From Pisolithus tinctorius (Eukaryota; Basidiomycota; Agaricomycetes; Boletales; Pisolithaceae), in contig JANFAH010000003.1 in the NCBI GenBank assembly GCA_024663395.1, forward strand, positions 3,410,001 through 3,474,000: a stretch of 64,000 bases of DNA, given 5' to 3'. Below the pieces are notes generated by a model. The model had not been told where the DNA came from. It saw nothing but the letters and a program-made list of their open reading frames with translations, and ran no database searches. Below are positions 10,840 to 20,983 of the stretch, piece by piece (position 1 is the stretch's first letter; every line of letters starts with the position of its first letter). The position numbers and the translations under genes are program-made.

Positions 10840-11554
10840 ATGGACCCCAATGTCATTCAGCCCAGACAGCAGACCACTGCAGCCACTACAACCGGTAGCA
10901 GTGCTACCTCTGCTTCTGCCTCAGCAACAACATCCCAGTTCACTCTTCCCGCCAACGCAGCGCCCGGTCAGATCGTCTTCACACAGCCTCCCCTGCAATC
11001 GACTTCGTACTACAAGATCGCCTCAGGGGAATACATCACCTTCGGCTGGAATTTCACCGGCCTATACGTTACACCCACATCTCTGACAGGTTTCTGCGGC
11101 TTGCGAGAATGGGAACACATATCCTGTGGGCCCATCGAATGGTGTAATACCCGGGAACGCACAGAGTGTAGTATGGTACCCATACGGTTACCAAACTGCA
11201 AATCCGTCCCTACCCCTTGCTCAAGCGACCTATACTCTCCAAATATGGGGCGATCAGGGTCCGAGTGCTGCCCCAACAGCAGGGTATCTGGAGGCCAACA
11301 GTGAATTGCAGTTTGCTCTGTACACGCCACAGCCATATACGCCATTAGCCAGTGGTGGGTTGCATCACCCCTCTACAGCGTTCCTGACAAGCTGACCATC
11401 CTTAGGCTGGCAGTGTACAGGTTGTGGGGGTGCTTTGGCACAGCTTCTCAGCAGCATCCTGCGTCCGTCGCTCTTCGTGACAACGTTGCTTGTTGTCTTC
11501 CTTTCGGGCTTTACCACCGTTGCGGAGAGTCTGGATATGAAAAACTCTACTTGA
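10840..11554 (+). CDS. DUF7137-like fungal secretory membrane protein, frameshifted as given
   Basis: A lumenal or extracellular Ser/Thr-rich N-terminal region is followed by a conserved fungal domain: YITFGWNFTGLYVTPTSLT, then CENGNTYPVGP, SVVWYPYGYQ, ATYTLQIWGDQGPSAAPTAG and LQFALYTPQPYTPLA. After an intron (11352-11405) comes a Cys-containing stretch and one C-terminal membrane segment, SLFVTTLLVVFLSGFTTVA, with a short tail to the stop at 11552-11554. I believe this is the family annotated DUF7137, from memory. The domain continues in a different frame after SLT, near 11087-11092, so one extra base is present relative to an open gene. The true N-terminus with signal peptide is probably an upstream exon; 10840 is only the first in-frame ATG. 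Confidence 0.6.
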
Positions 11555-13301
11555 CCGCTTTTATTTGCTTGGCGACTCTGATGCCACATGTCTTTCATTA
11601 TGCTCACGTTCTTCGACCAGTTGGACATGATGGACTACTCACTGGACAATATAGCATGTAGTACATTTTTGGTTTCACTGATACTCCCGCATGTTGTTGC
11701 AACACTACTAAGTATTGGGGTAGGATTCCGGTCCTTGGACTTGTACAAGCCCCGTTGTGCAATATAGCATCTTCCCAGGATATATCTGCTGCTTTCAACT
11801 TCTTAAATTGACACGCCCCTATACAGCAACTTACGAATATAACGATTGGACTGTTGCAACTGAAAGCTGTGGCCGACATCATGTGCGTGCTGTACTATCA
11901 TCACTGGCACTGCAGCAGCATGTTATCAAGTACTTAGTCTGACAGTGCGATATTTCTCATCGTCAAACGGCGTGCGCAAGACGCTTCGTACTTAGGTGGG
12001 CTCTCGGTATATGTCTGAGGACAACCCACTCACTGTGAACCCGACTCATCCCAAATTAAAATTCGGCGCACCTGCTTGCTGTTAAACCGAACAAGGGCCA
12101 AGCCCTGTGGTGCGCACCGGGCACCACCTGGAGTGGAGCCGGCCGGTAATTGCAGTCAAGTATCGTCTGCTCCTTCTGCTGATGCCACTTGGCAGCGAAA
12201 CCTGTGGTTGCCACATAATTGGTGGCTTGATGATATGCAGTAGCTCTATATTCCAGGGATCATTCGCCATTGTTAATAGAGGCGGTCGATCGACCCACTG
12301 GATCCTTGGCAATACTGTAAGTTTAATAATTTCGATTGATATATGGCAAAGTAACGTTCTCAGATACCCTGTGCCGGTGCAGCCTCTCTGTTGTGTGCAG
12401 TACTGGCCAAGTCTAGAGTCTGCCGGCAGGACGATAGGCGTTACTCCTCTAACCCCGCCGGCGCATGTCTGTAATGGACCTCCGAGGAGAAGTAATTAAG
12501 CAAAATTTCAGAATTGTGCACAATTAGATTGGTGTAAAGATAAACAAGCACTATTCTCCCCAGAAAAATAGAGCGCAATGAGGAAGTCGGTGAGTGTTAT
12601 CCATTCATTGCGCTCTACCGATTGGAACGAATAACCACAAGTCACCCCGTCCTGGACGGCGACAGGCACACAAACGAGTACTGCCTGAATTCATTAATGT
12701 GGCTGTTCGGTACACAGGTTGAACGTTGACTTCGAGAAAAGTGCCCCTGAAGGCGGAAAATGGCTCAGCCTTTTCGGGTTGCCGGTCCCCAATAACGATC
12801 CGCTGATAGAAAGAAAAACAAGATATCGAGTAATTTATGGGTTACTGGTTCGAAACCTGATGCCAAAATCATGAGGAACGACTTCTTAGATGTCCGTCGG
12901 TCTTCAACTTAGTGGAATATCTGACAGACAACGTTGTTTTTCGTCAGAAATGCGTCCCCATCTACGAACCTCGCACTAAAGAAACAAGGGGTGTGTATGG
13001 CGGTGTATGGTACGTGGAGGCACACGCCTATCTTATTAATTATTCCCGCAGAAGTTCTGCATCGACCAGCGTTTTTTCGGGCTTGCCTTGTTGTTACCGT
13101 AACGGTTTCTGATTGGCTGGACGGCTTCGGGCGTCATCTCGGACTGCTGGCTGTGTCAACCAGTGGTGGGGACTCCCGAATATGAAGCTCCAGGTCTGTA
13201 GTAACGGTTTAAAAGGAGAACGCAGATGTGGGATGACAGTATCTACTTTAGTGTTTCCCCTTCCTGTTTTACCCTCTCAGCCTCTACTTCTCCTTGTCGA
13301 T
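11555..13301. other. Long intergenic region with short palindromes
   Basis: About 1.75 kb without a supported gene. It contains a 14-bp perfect palindrome at 12512-12525 and a 13-bp perfect inverted repeat, annotated separately. Small open frames on both strands lack domains and splice support. Confidence 0.45.
12569..12617. repeat. 13-bp perfect inverted repeat, hairpin-capable
   Basis: tagagcgcaatga at 12569-12581 is repeated in exact reverse complement at 12605-12617 with a 23-base spacer. It could be a hairpin, the core of a small decayed element or a protein-binding palindrome. No flanking target-site duplication is obvious. Confidence 0.55.
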
Positions 13302-14597
13302 ATGACGTGCTCGGATAGGCCGCAGATGTTCTACCTTCCGAACACCATGGCTAACTGGCCATGGCCGCGGAGGATTAACCCATTTTTCGAAGAAGTCAAG
13401 GCTGAGGTCGACGAATGGTTCCGCTCCTTTAATGCACTCTCCCCAAAGTCGTTGAAAGCATTCGAGAAGTGTGACTTCGGTTGGTATTCTTCCGTGATGT
13501 GCACTGCGTATACAATCCATTAAGCAAGTCATCACTGCCGACAGCTCGCCTTGCTGCGCTGTCTTACCCTGATGCCTCGCGAGGTACGTACACGAATATC
13601 TGGTACCTGCGTCCAACCGTTTATACTTGAGCAGAACATCTTCGGATTGGATGCGAGCTCATGATCGTTTATTTCATTGTGGATGAGTATACCGATGTTG
13701 AGGATGCCGATCGCGCTGCGGAGATGGTAGACATCATTATCGACGCCTTGAAGAACCCACACAGACCACGTCCGGAGGGCGAAGTCATCCTGGGTGAGAT
13801 CATCAAACAGTCAGTGGACTCATCTGAATCTGGACCGACAAGAACACTCAATTATTCTTTTCTAGATTCTGGTCCAGAGCTATACAATCCGCAAGTCTGA
13901 CGTCCCAGCAGCATTTCCTGGACGATTACATCACCTATCTCCGTGCTGTCATTGTGGAAGCTGGTGATCGTGACAAGAATGCAACTTACGACATCCAAGG
14001 ATACCTTTCCATTCGTAGACAGACCGTCGGTGCTCAGTCTGCATTTGCCATCTTTGAGCTCGGTTTGAACCTTGTCGACGAAGTGTACTACCACCCCGCA
14101 GTGACAGAGCTGATCGATTGCGCTGCCGAGCTGATCCTGATCGACAACGTAAGTCTCGTGCACGGGTCGCCCCATATGGTGCATCGCCGATGATGATATA
14201 TTTTATACAGGATTTGGCGTCATACAACAGGGAACAAGGGACTGGTGATGAAAATCACAACTTGGTAACAGCGATCATGTTCGAGCTCGGTCTTGACCGG
14301 AGCGGTGCGATGGCATGGGCAGCTGCGTACCACACAGAGATCGAAGCCAGGTTCATCAACGGCTTGCTTAAACTACCTTCGTGGGGCGTCAAACTGGATG
14401 CACAGCTCAAGGAATACTTGAATGGCATTGCCAACTGGGCACGGGCCAACTATTGCTGGAGCTATGAAAGCCAGCGTTACTTCGGCAGCAGGGGCGGGGA
14501 AATTGAAAAGACGAGATTGGTACCTTTACTTTCGAAGGCGAGACGTGATCCAAAATTGCGTGAACAGGATATCGTCGTTGCAGACTTGCAGCTCTGA
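13302..14597 (+). CDS. Sesquiterpene synthase (class I terpene cyclase)
   Basis: Cyclises a prenyl diphosphate, most likely farnesyl diphosphate, to a sesquiterpene; cytosolic. Five exons (13302-13479, 13545-13583, 13635-13809, 13866-14148, 14211-14597) give 353 residues, the usual size for basidiomycete enzymes. The aspartate-rich metal motif is DEYTD at residues 89-93. The NSE triad is N225, S229 and E233 in NDLASYNRE, with the downstream basic region after WSYES. The N-terminal block NWPWPRRINPFFEEVKAEVD is typical of the family. All catalytic metal ligands are present, so the enzyme should be active. No P450 or other tailoring gene is adjacent; the nearest P450s are about 29 kb away. The product cannot be predicted. 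Confidence 0.93.
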
Positions 14598-15012
14598 CCA
14601 GCATAATGTGCAACTTCTTGCAAAATACCACCTCTGTATGTACGTACTTACTGCGTGTAGCAAATCTTCCTATGTAATATTTAATGGTGATAGGTCGATC
14701 GCTGATTGTCATCGCTCAGTGTCCCCATTTGCTCATTCGTCCCTACGATACGGAAGGTCACGCACCAGGATGAAAGAGTAGTTGCACAGCTGGAGCGCTG
14801 AAGATTGATCCTTCACTAGCACGAGAAAGTCAACCCCGCTCGGACCGGGATAGACTAAAGAGAGATCACCCTTCTACGGCCGTGGGATTATGGGGTATTA
14901 CATAAAATGGTAGTGACCGTTATGTTGTGGACAAGAAGTGACCAGAATATGGGTCATGAGGACGATAGTAACAATGAAGGGAGCAAAGCACTTCCCAAGT
15001 CTCAAGCGTACC
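14598..15012. other. Convergent 3' intergenic region
   Basis: Between the convergent terpene synthase and COG8 genes. I see no gene. Confidence 0.5.
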
Positions 15013-16867
15013 TCATGTTCCATCCCCTAACCACTTCTCCCACTTCTGAAGTACGATTTCCAGTGCGTCGTGGTCCTTAGTTCCGCTCTCAGTCTGCATC
15101 CTTTCGTCGCCATCTCCTTGGGAGGAGCGTGGGGCTCTGAACACGCCCTCGACCACCGCACGCCTGAGGAAGGGAGCCATGACTCGTGCATACGCAGCTC
15201 CCCCAGCGCGTAATATATCCAACTCCTTGTCACTCGCCCCGCACTCCACAGCATACGTAAACAGTTCTTGCCCTGCCTTTGATAGACTAGACTCTAGTGC
15301 ATTGATAACGCCATTCACCGCATTAACAGGCACGAATAAACGCAACCTATTTAGTGACCGCAAGTATGTGTTCAGGCTGACTGCTAACGGCGGGAAGGAT
15401 GTCAATATCTCTGGCGGTATATGGGCAGGAGCAGACGATTGTGTCACCAAAGTCGAAAGAGAAGGGAGAGGTTGAACCGCTGAGACCAGCCAAGTGCTTG
15501 GTGCTGCTGACTTGTTTTTGCCGGATGTGTACTTGGAGAGTGTGAGGCTCCATTCGCGGTTAGCACCTATTCGTAGGTCACGTGTGAAACCATCTACTAC
15601 CGCTTGGGTAAGGAGTTGAGAAAGCAGCGCCCGAAAATCCTGCCATGAACAGTTTGTTAAGCTAGAGATACACGACAAAGGTACATACCATTCCGACTCG
15701 CGCCATTGCCGAGCTGCAATACGCTAGCTGCGTGGAAAGCGGGGCAAGGTGAGGATATGCCCGCCGAAGGTGTGTTCGGAGAGGTGGAAGTAGTAGGGAC
15801 AACAGTGTGGGCAGCAACGTTTGCTTAATTACTGGATTGGGCTGTGCAGTCGAAGATGAGGGAGAGGGACCACCAACGTGTGATCGTTCTAGGAAGATCG
15901 TGGTATACTGAGTGATAATATCATACGCCCCCTCCCTCCAAGCGTCAATATATTTCTTGAGGAAACGAGCGACGTCGTCGGCTTGCCTATCCAGTTGTTT
16001 CTCCCTGTCTTCAGCGGTTGGCCCCGTGATATTGTCATTAACGTCAAAAGTGGCGGCACCGGATACACCGGCATCTCTCTCTAAATTCTGTAATGCACTT
16101 CGAAGGCATTCGATGCGTGCACTCGCAAATGTCAAAGCGAGCTCGTCTTCCGGCATGGCCTGCATTCTGCGAAGAAACTGTACGGCTTTCCAAAAAGCAG
16201 GTAACTTCTTCGGTGGCTCGAATAGAGTGTCGAGGAGGAGGAGCCGCATAGAGCGGAGCGAGAAAGCTACCTCGTCCTGCAGGGATCGCGCCAATTGCAG
16301 TGAGGACGATATAAAGTCCCCCTCTTTAGATTGTAGTGTGCATAGCGCCGCCAGTACAGTTGTTGCGTGAGTGGCTAGCATAAGTGCTTCAGAGTAGAGG
16401 CCGTTCCGGACGCAAGTGTCGATAAGAATTGGTATATCGAGTAAATCATGAAGTTTATCCTGCTGCTCTAGCACTACCCTGGTTTTTTGTCGTTCTTCGA
16501 TAACACTCGGCCCGCTCTTCTCGCGAAAGACGCGTGCGGCATCATCTAGAGCGGGCAAAGCAGTGTCAAGGAGGGCGTTGAGTGATGAATCGAGAGAAGA
16601 GAGAGAGCCAAGCAAGGCCGTTGAGCTTTTGTGTAGCGACAAGAATGTCGGGTACGACGTATGCGTCAGAGCTGTCAATGACGACGTGATCGTGTGTGAC
16701 TGAGTCGTTAACGAAGCCGGTGTTGCCAGAAGATCAGACAGTGGAAGAGATGGCAATTCGGTGAGATAGGCGGCATTCTCTGGGGCCTCGAACACTCCTT
16801 GCGATTGTGAGAGTAAGTCCTGAAGTGCACTGAGCTCGCTGTCTGTTCCAGCAGCTTGCGTACTCAT
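15013..16867 (-). CDS. COG8: Conserved oligomeric Golgi complex subunit 8 (Dor1-like)
   Basis: Lobe-B subunit of the COG tethering complex, needed for intra-Golgi retrograde vesicle traffic. Two exons on the minus strand (15689-16867 and 15013-15639) give 601 residues. The N-terminal Dor1 region is easily recognised: YLTELPSLPLSDLLATPASL, HTSYPTFLSLHKSSTALLGS, VLEQQDKLHDLLDIPILIDT and CVRNGLYSEALMLATHA. The rest is alpha-helical, as expected of COG subunits, ending LQKWEKWLGDGT. A Met/Gln-rich acidic stretch lies just before the C-terminus. Nothing is truncated. Confidence 0.9.
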
Positions 16868-17553
16868 GGTCTTGAAGATATGTTCAGCCTAATGGGTTCT
16901 GACCAGAAACCACGACGTTTGTTTGTCCTTGTTAAGTTCCCAAGGCTCTGAATCTGAATCCTTATATTGAAATTCATATTTTCCGTCCCTGATGTTATTT
17001 CCGCGCTACGGGGACCAGTATCCGTCCAAGTACATGGATACGAATGCGGATTGATGAGTTTTGTCCAAATCCAGCTTGGTAACTCGCAACAAACCCTTCA
17101 ACGGTATATATATACACCAAGACTCGACTTCGTATGTTACATATGTAAAAGTATTCCCATCGACATGACCTGGGATGTAATTAAATATAGTTTGAGGGTG
17201 CAGCTACGTAATATGTATGTATAAAGAACTAAGTAAGAAGATCAAATAACATGATGTGTTGAATCTTTAGTCCCAGGAAGTGAGATAGCGTCCTGATCAA
17301 TGGGTGCGTGTAAAATAAAAATACGATAGGCAGAAATCGTCAGAGGTTTCGTGAACAACATGAAAAGCGCGACTAGGCGGCCATAAATAATACTGCGTCA
17401 GATGCTACAAGTGTCCGAGCGAGCAGCTATTGGGGGAAAAAAGCGTATGAAAACACTAGGGTGGTGTCCGTTTCCCGAACGACTGGTCAAAATTAGGGTC
17501 ATTCCTATGTGTCAAAAGTAATTGAGTCAACGGCGCTGAAAAGGGCCGTGGAG
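16868..17553. other. AT-rich intergenic region
   Basis: Upstream of COG8 and downstream of the F-box gene. It holds simple alternating TA runs near 17106. No gene is supported. Confidence 0.45.
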
Positions 17554-18915
17554 TTAGTACGCTCTCCGCTGGGTCGGGTCGACTTTAGTACTCACCACCA
17601 GCGCGCGGTGAAGACAAATGTCTCTCGTTATCCGCAGTTCAACTCCTCGGAAAGCGCAAGCCATCTTCAAAGCCCCTAGTTGCCGCTCGCAATCCCCGCG
17701 CCAAACGTTCACAGTTACCGACTCCAACTCATCCTTTGTCTTCACGAGTTCGACAATATGTTGCAAAGGCGTGGATGGATCCATCCCAAATGCAAGATGT
17801 GTGACATGCTCGGGTAAATGTTGGAAAACGGTGGGTAATGTCCATGCTCTTTCCGTCCGGAATTCCCGGAGGCCACGGCAACGGATGACGGCATGTGCAT
17901 GCTTGTGAGTGGTACACGAGGGGAGAGACAACGCGTGCAGTTCCTCGCCATGATGTTCGACAAGAAAGTCCAGGAGGTGGAAGCTTGGCTCCCGGTCTAG
18001 ATCTATCCCACGAAGGCTCTTGGCCTCCGCGGATGTATGAAGGACCCATCCGAGGAAGTCGAGGGATGGCTCGACTTGACAGTTCATTCTGAGCTTCTCG
18101 AGTGTTCCTGGGTAACAGGGCCGACGCTTGAGCGCTGGAGAGAGGTGTGGAGTCTTTCCGGCGATGGAGAGGGATTTCAAAGACGGCCAGACGGCAAGAA
18201 GCTGAACGATCAAATCACCGTTATCAGACCAATTGCTGAAATGCAGGTGGGAAATTGCTGGTCCTGTACGGATCAGATCAAGGATGTGTTCCGTAAACGG
18301 CGGCGCGGGTCGTTGAACGCGTTCTGTTACATGACCATTCCGTGCAGGTTCATTGAAACCATAGACAGAGAGGTCGATCCCATAGAGGTTTGGGCACAAG
18401 GTGATGGCACGTGCAAAAGAGGCCCGCTCAAGTGGAGAAGGCTGATTGTCGTCCAAGACAACATGTAACTGCTGAACGGCATCGCCGAGCGCGACACCTC
18501 GCATTGTAGACCGATCAACGGCAAAAACAAACGATTCATATGCCACCTCTGAGTGCAGTCGGACCCGCCTAAACAAAAGCTTCTGGGCATGGAATGACCA
18601 TGACCTACAGGTGAGGGAGAAAGATGCAAGGAGTTGAGTATCCGGTTCGTGATTGTCGTTCAAATGAGCCAGCTGGAGAATATAGAGGACAATTTCCAAG
18701 GGTATACCCGATATGGGAACACGAGGTAAAGCAGTAGGAGCCATGCGGAAGCCACGTGGAGAGACCGCCACCGCGAAATCAAAGGAAACCTCTTCGGGCG
18801 CCGCCTGAGCAAAATTACGCGTTAGTGTAAGAGCAAAGCAAATATGGTGGGCACTGAGCACCTTAGGAGACTTGGACAAACCGAAACGTGCCAAGTTAGG
18901 GAGCCCAACGTTCAT
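17554..18915 (-). CDS. F-box protein
   Basis: Probable substrate adaptor of an SCF ubiquitin ligase. The F-box-like segment runs LPRVPISGIPLEIVLYILQL with a following LTCRSWSFHAQKLLFRRVRL, then leucine-rich, repeat-like helices typical of the expanded F-box families of mushrooms. The frame is open upstream to 19221, but a TATA-like tataaata on the minus strand at 19034-19041 makes that region promoter, so 18915 is the first ATG expected in the mRNA (453 residues). The ATG at 18744, just before the F-box (396 residues), is an alternative start. It appears to lack introns. Its targets are unknown. Confidence 0.75.
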   Translation of the reverse strand: MNVGLPNLARFGLSKSPKVLSAHHICFALTLTRNFAQAAPEEVSFDFAVAVSPRGFRMAPTALPRVPISGIPLEIVLYILQLAHLNDNHEPDTQLLASFSLTCRSWSFHAQKLLFRRVRLHSEVAYESFVFAVDRSTMRGVALGDAVQQLHVVLDDNQPSPLERASFARAITLCPNLYGIDLSVYGFNEPARNGHVTERVQRPAPPFTEHILDLIRTGPAISHLHFSNWSDNGDLIVQLLAVWPSLKSLSIAGKTPHLSPALKRRPCYPGTLEKLRMNCQVEPSLDFLGWVLHTSAEAKSLRGIDLDREPSFHLLDFLVEHHGEELHALSLPSCTTHKHAHAVIRCRGLREFRTERAWTLPTVFQHLPEHVTHLAFGMDPSTPLQHIVELVKTKDELESVTVNVWRGDCERQLGALKMACAFRGVELRITRDICLHRALVVSTKVDPTQRRAY

Positions 18916-20983
18916 CGTGAGGAGCGACGACGACGAAACTCGCAGGCAAGGAGAAGAACGGGCAAGACCTGCAGACGGACCTAGCTGGCAACGTTTGTGA
19001 ACGCAATACCTCCTCTCCAAGCAGGGTGGGCGGTATTTATACGATTCCAAGTGCAGATAATTGCCAATTTCCGAATGTATGTCATACGGAGCGCCGAAGG
19101 TGGAAGCCCTAACTTGGCCAAGAGACCATCCTAATGGTTCGGATGACGACGTCGGCCCTTCGAGTTTGTATATCCCTTTTCTGAATAACAAAAGCCTACT
19201 CGTTTCCGTTGGAACGGGCATGTATTGCCCGTTCGGTCAATCCAGGGGTGGTGAGAGATCCAACCCGGTGGTCGCGTTTCCACATGTACGGGCAGTGAGT
19301 CTGGATATTGTCACCTCCAAGCCGGATCTGTCCCGGTGGATCTTATTGTTCTAGTCAGTGGGATGAGATAGACTTACATTCCCAGCAGGTATCGCATGGT
19401 GCAAGTACTCCAACACCTCGAGTCAGCATAACCACAGAACCCGAAGCGCCGTAATGACCGTGAACAACCGCGGCATTAGGTTGAGGCAGTGACGCTCAAC
19501 CGCACTGCCCACCAAGTAAGGGTTGTAACCAGTTACCCTACAACGAGTTTATAAGAATTCCCTGCATCGCTGTACCTGGCCGCAGGTGAGCTTCGGCGAT
19601 TCATTTGCGTACGTTACCCTTGACTTGCAAGTAATGTCTGGTGAAGCTGGTCGGCGTCTGTAAGGCTTAATGAAAACACGTGAAACAGGTGTAATTACGA
19701 CACTGGCTACCATCTGGGAAAGGATGGAAAGATGTGCGTATTTACACGGCGATTGTCGAGCCCTCATCCAACCGTGGTTGGACTGCATATGGGACAGTAA
19801 ACCGTGTCATACCGGTTCCCACAGCGCAACTTTACCAAGCGATTTCCCAACGGATGTCCATTCCGTAATGGCGCGTAGATATGCAGGCTGGCCCACATCG
19901 ATCGATATCTTCGGTCACGCGTGGGAGCGATTGGAATGGATCGTACCCATTACTCAATATCGCCGCGTCAAGACGCAAGTTGCACCTTCCGTCCCAACTG
20001 TGTATGCATATGTAGATATACCCCCCGGATCAAGGTAGTTCCAGGCACCTGAGAGTTGGAACCAGGCCGCTGTCATCTGCTTTTATGTGTCATGCAACCA
20101 AAAACACCTAAGTTCAGGAAAAACATACAGCAGTCTGAGGTGTGTTGTACCTCGCGTCGCACAGCGACTTAATTTTCGGTCGATTTTTGGCCAGCTTATC
20201 GGAGTCCAACAGAGTCCAGTTTGCACTAACGATGACCCCGCGGAGAATCGAAAGTGGCATATTGTTATTGTTCGACATATGGCCATTGTTCGACAAGGTA
20301 ATCTCGCAAGTTCAAGGGGGTCACAGGGTCGCCGGACGGGGCTTCTTTTGCCGCAGTTCAGCGTTCAGCGTTCAACGTCATTACCGTAATTGTTCCAGCA
20401 AGGACTCCACTGAAGTGTGGGCCAGCTATTCAAGTATACACTCATCCTCCGCAAGGATTGCTCCACACAATTTCAGCGTCACTAAGCGTGCTTTGGAAAT
20501 GATACCTGAAGGACTTTTGGGGTTAAATGAGCGGTGACCGCACTGGACCCGGTCCTAGATATCACAGTACGTTTTGGATTAAATAAAGTCGCGAACACGA
20601 CTGTTGGATCTGGTGGGTGCACATGGAGCTTCAGATGTAGATGTGATGCATCAGAAAGCTGTGTGCGCACCGTATGCCAACATGACTTAAATAGGATGTC
20701 TACAAGCCTCGGTATGTTCAAAGAGCTGTAATTGTAATTTGCGACGCTTCTTTCACCTGCCCTACTTCAATTTTCATACTTTTGTTCGGGACAGTTCTGG
20801 AGGTGATAAGGGACCTCTTACAGCGGTCTTCGGCTGACGCTCTGATTTTCCGATGGTCGCAGGTGTCGAGTACTCCAAGAGTACACTGAGCATGGCGGTG
20901 CCACTGAATGCAAACAGCAGCAAAGTAATAAATCCCAGCAGCAGCCCTCGCACCCAAGTGCCACAGCAATATTATTACAGACG
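18916..20983. other. Intergenic region between F-box and RS-rich genes
   Basis: About 2 kb. The first 130 bases are the F-box promoter, with a TATA-like element at 19034-19041. A 122-residue open frame at 19670-20038 (+) has no recognisable domain and no splice support. A short tandem gttcagc array lies near 20358. Confidence 0.4.
19034..19041 (-). promoter_or_regulatory. TATA-like box of the F-box gene
   Basis: tataaata on the minus strand, about 120 bases before the ATG at 18915. It argues against the far upstream in-frame ATG at 19221. Confidence 0.45.

Noticed and set aside
12835..12870. T-arm-like ctggttcgaaacctg
   Set aside because: Only two stem pairs flank the loop and no D-arm or anticodon arm precedes it.
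18916..19221. N-terminal extension of the F-box protein to the ATG at 19221
   Set aside because: A TATA-like box at 19034-19041 lies inside this stretch, and its composition is unlike an F-box protein.
19670..20038. 122-residue + strand ORF
   Set aside because: Composition and lack of any motif suggest chance; no promoter or introns are evident.
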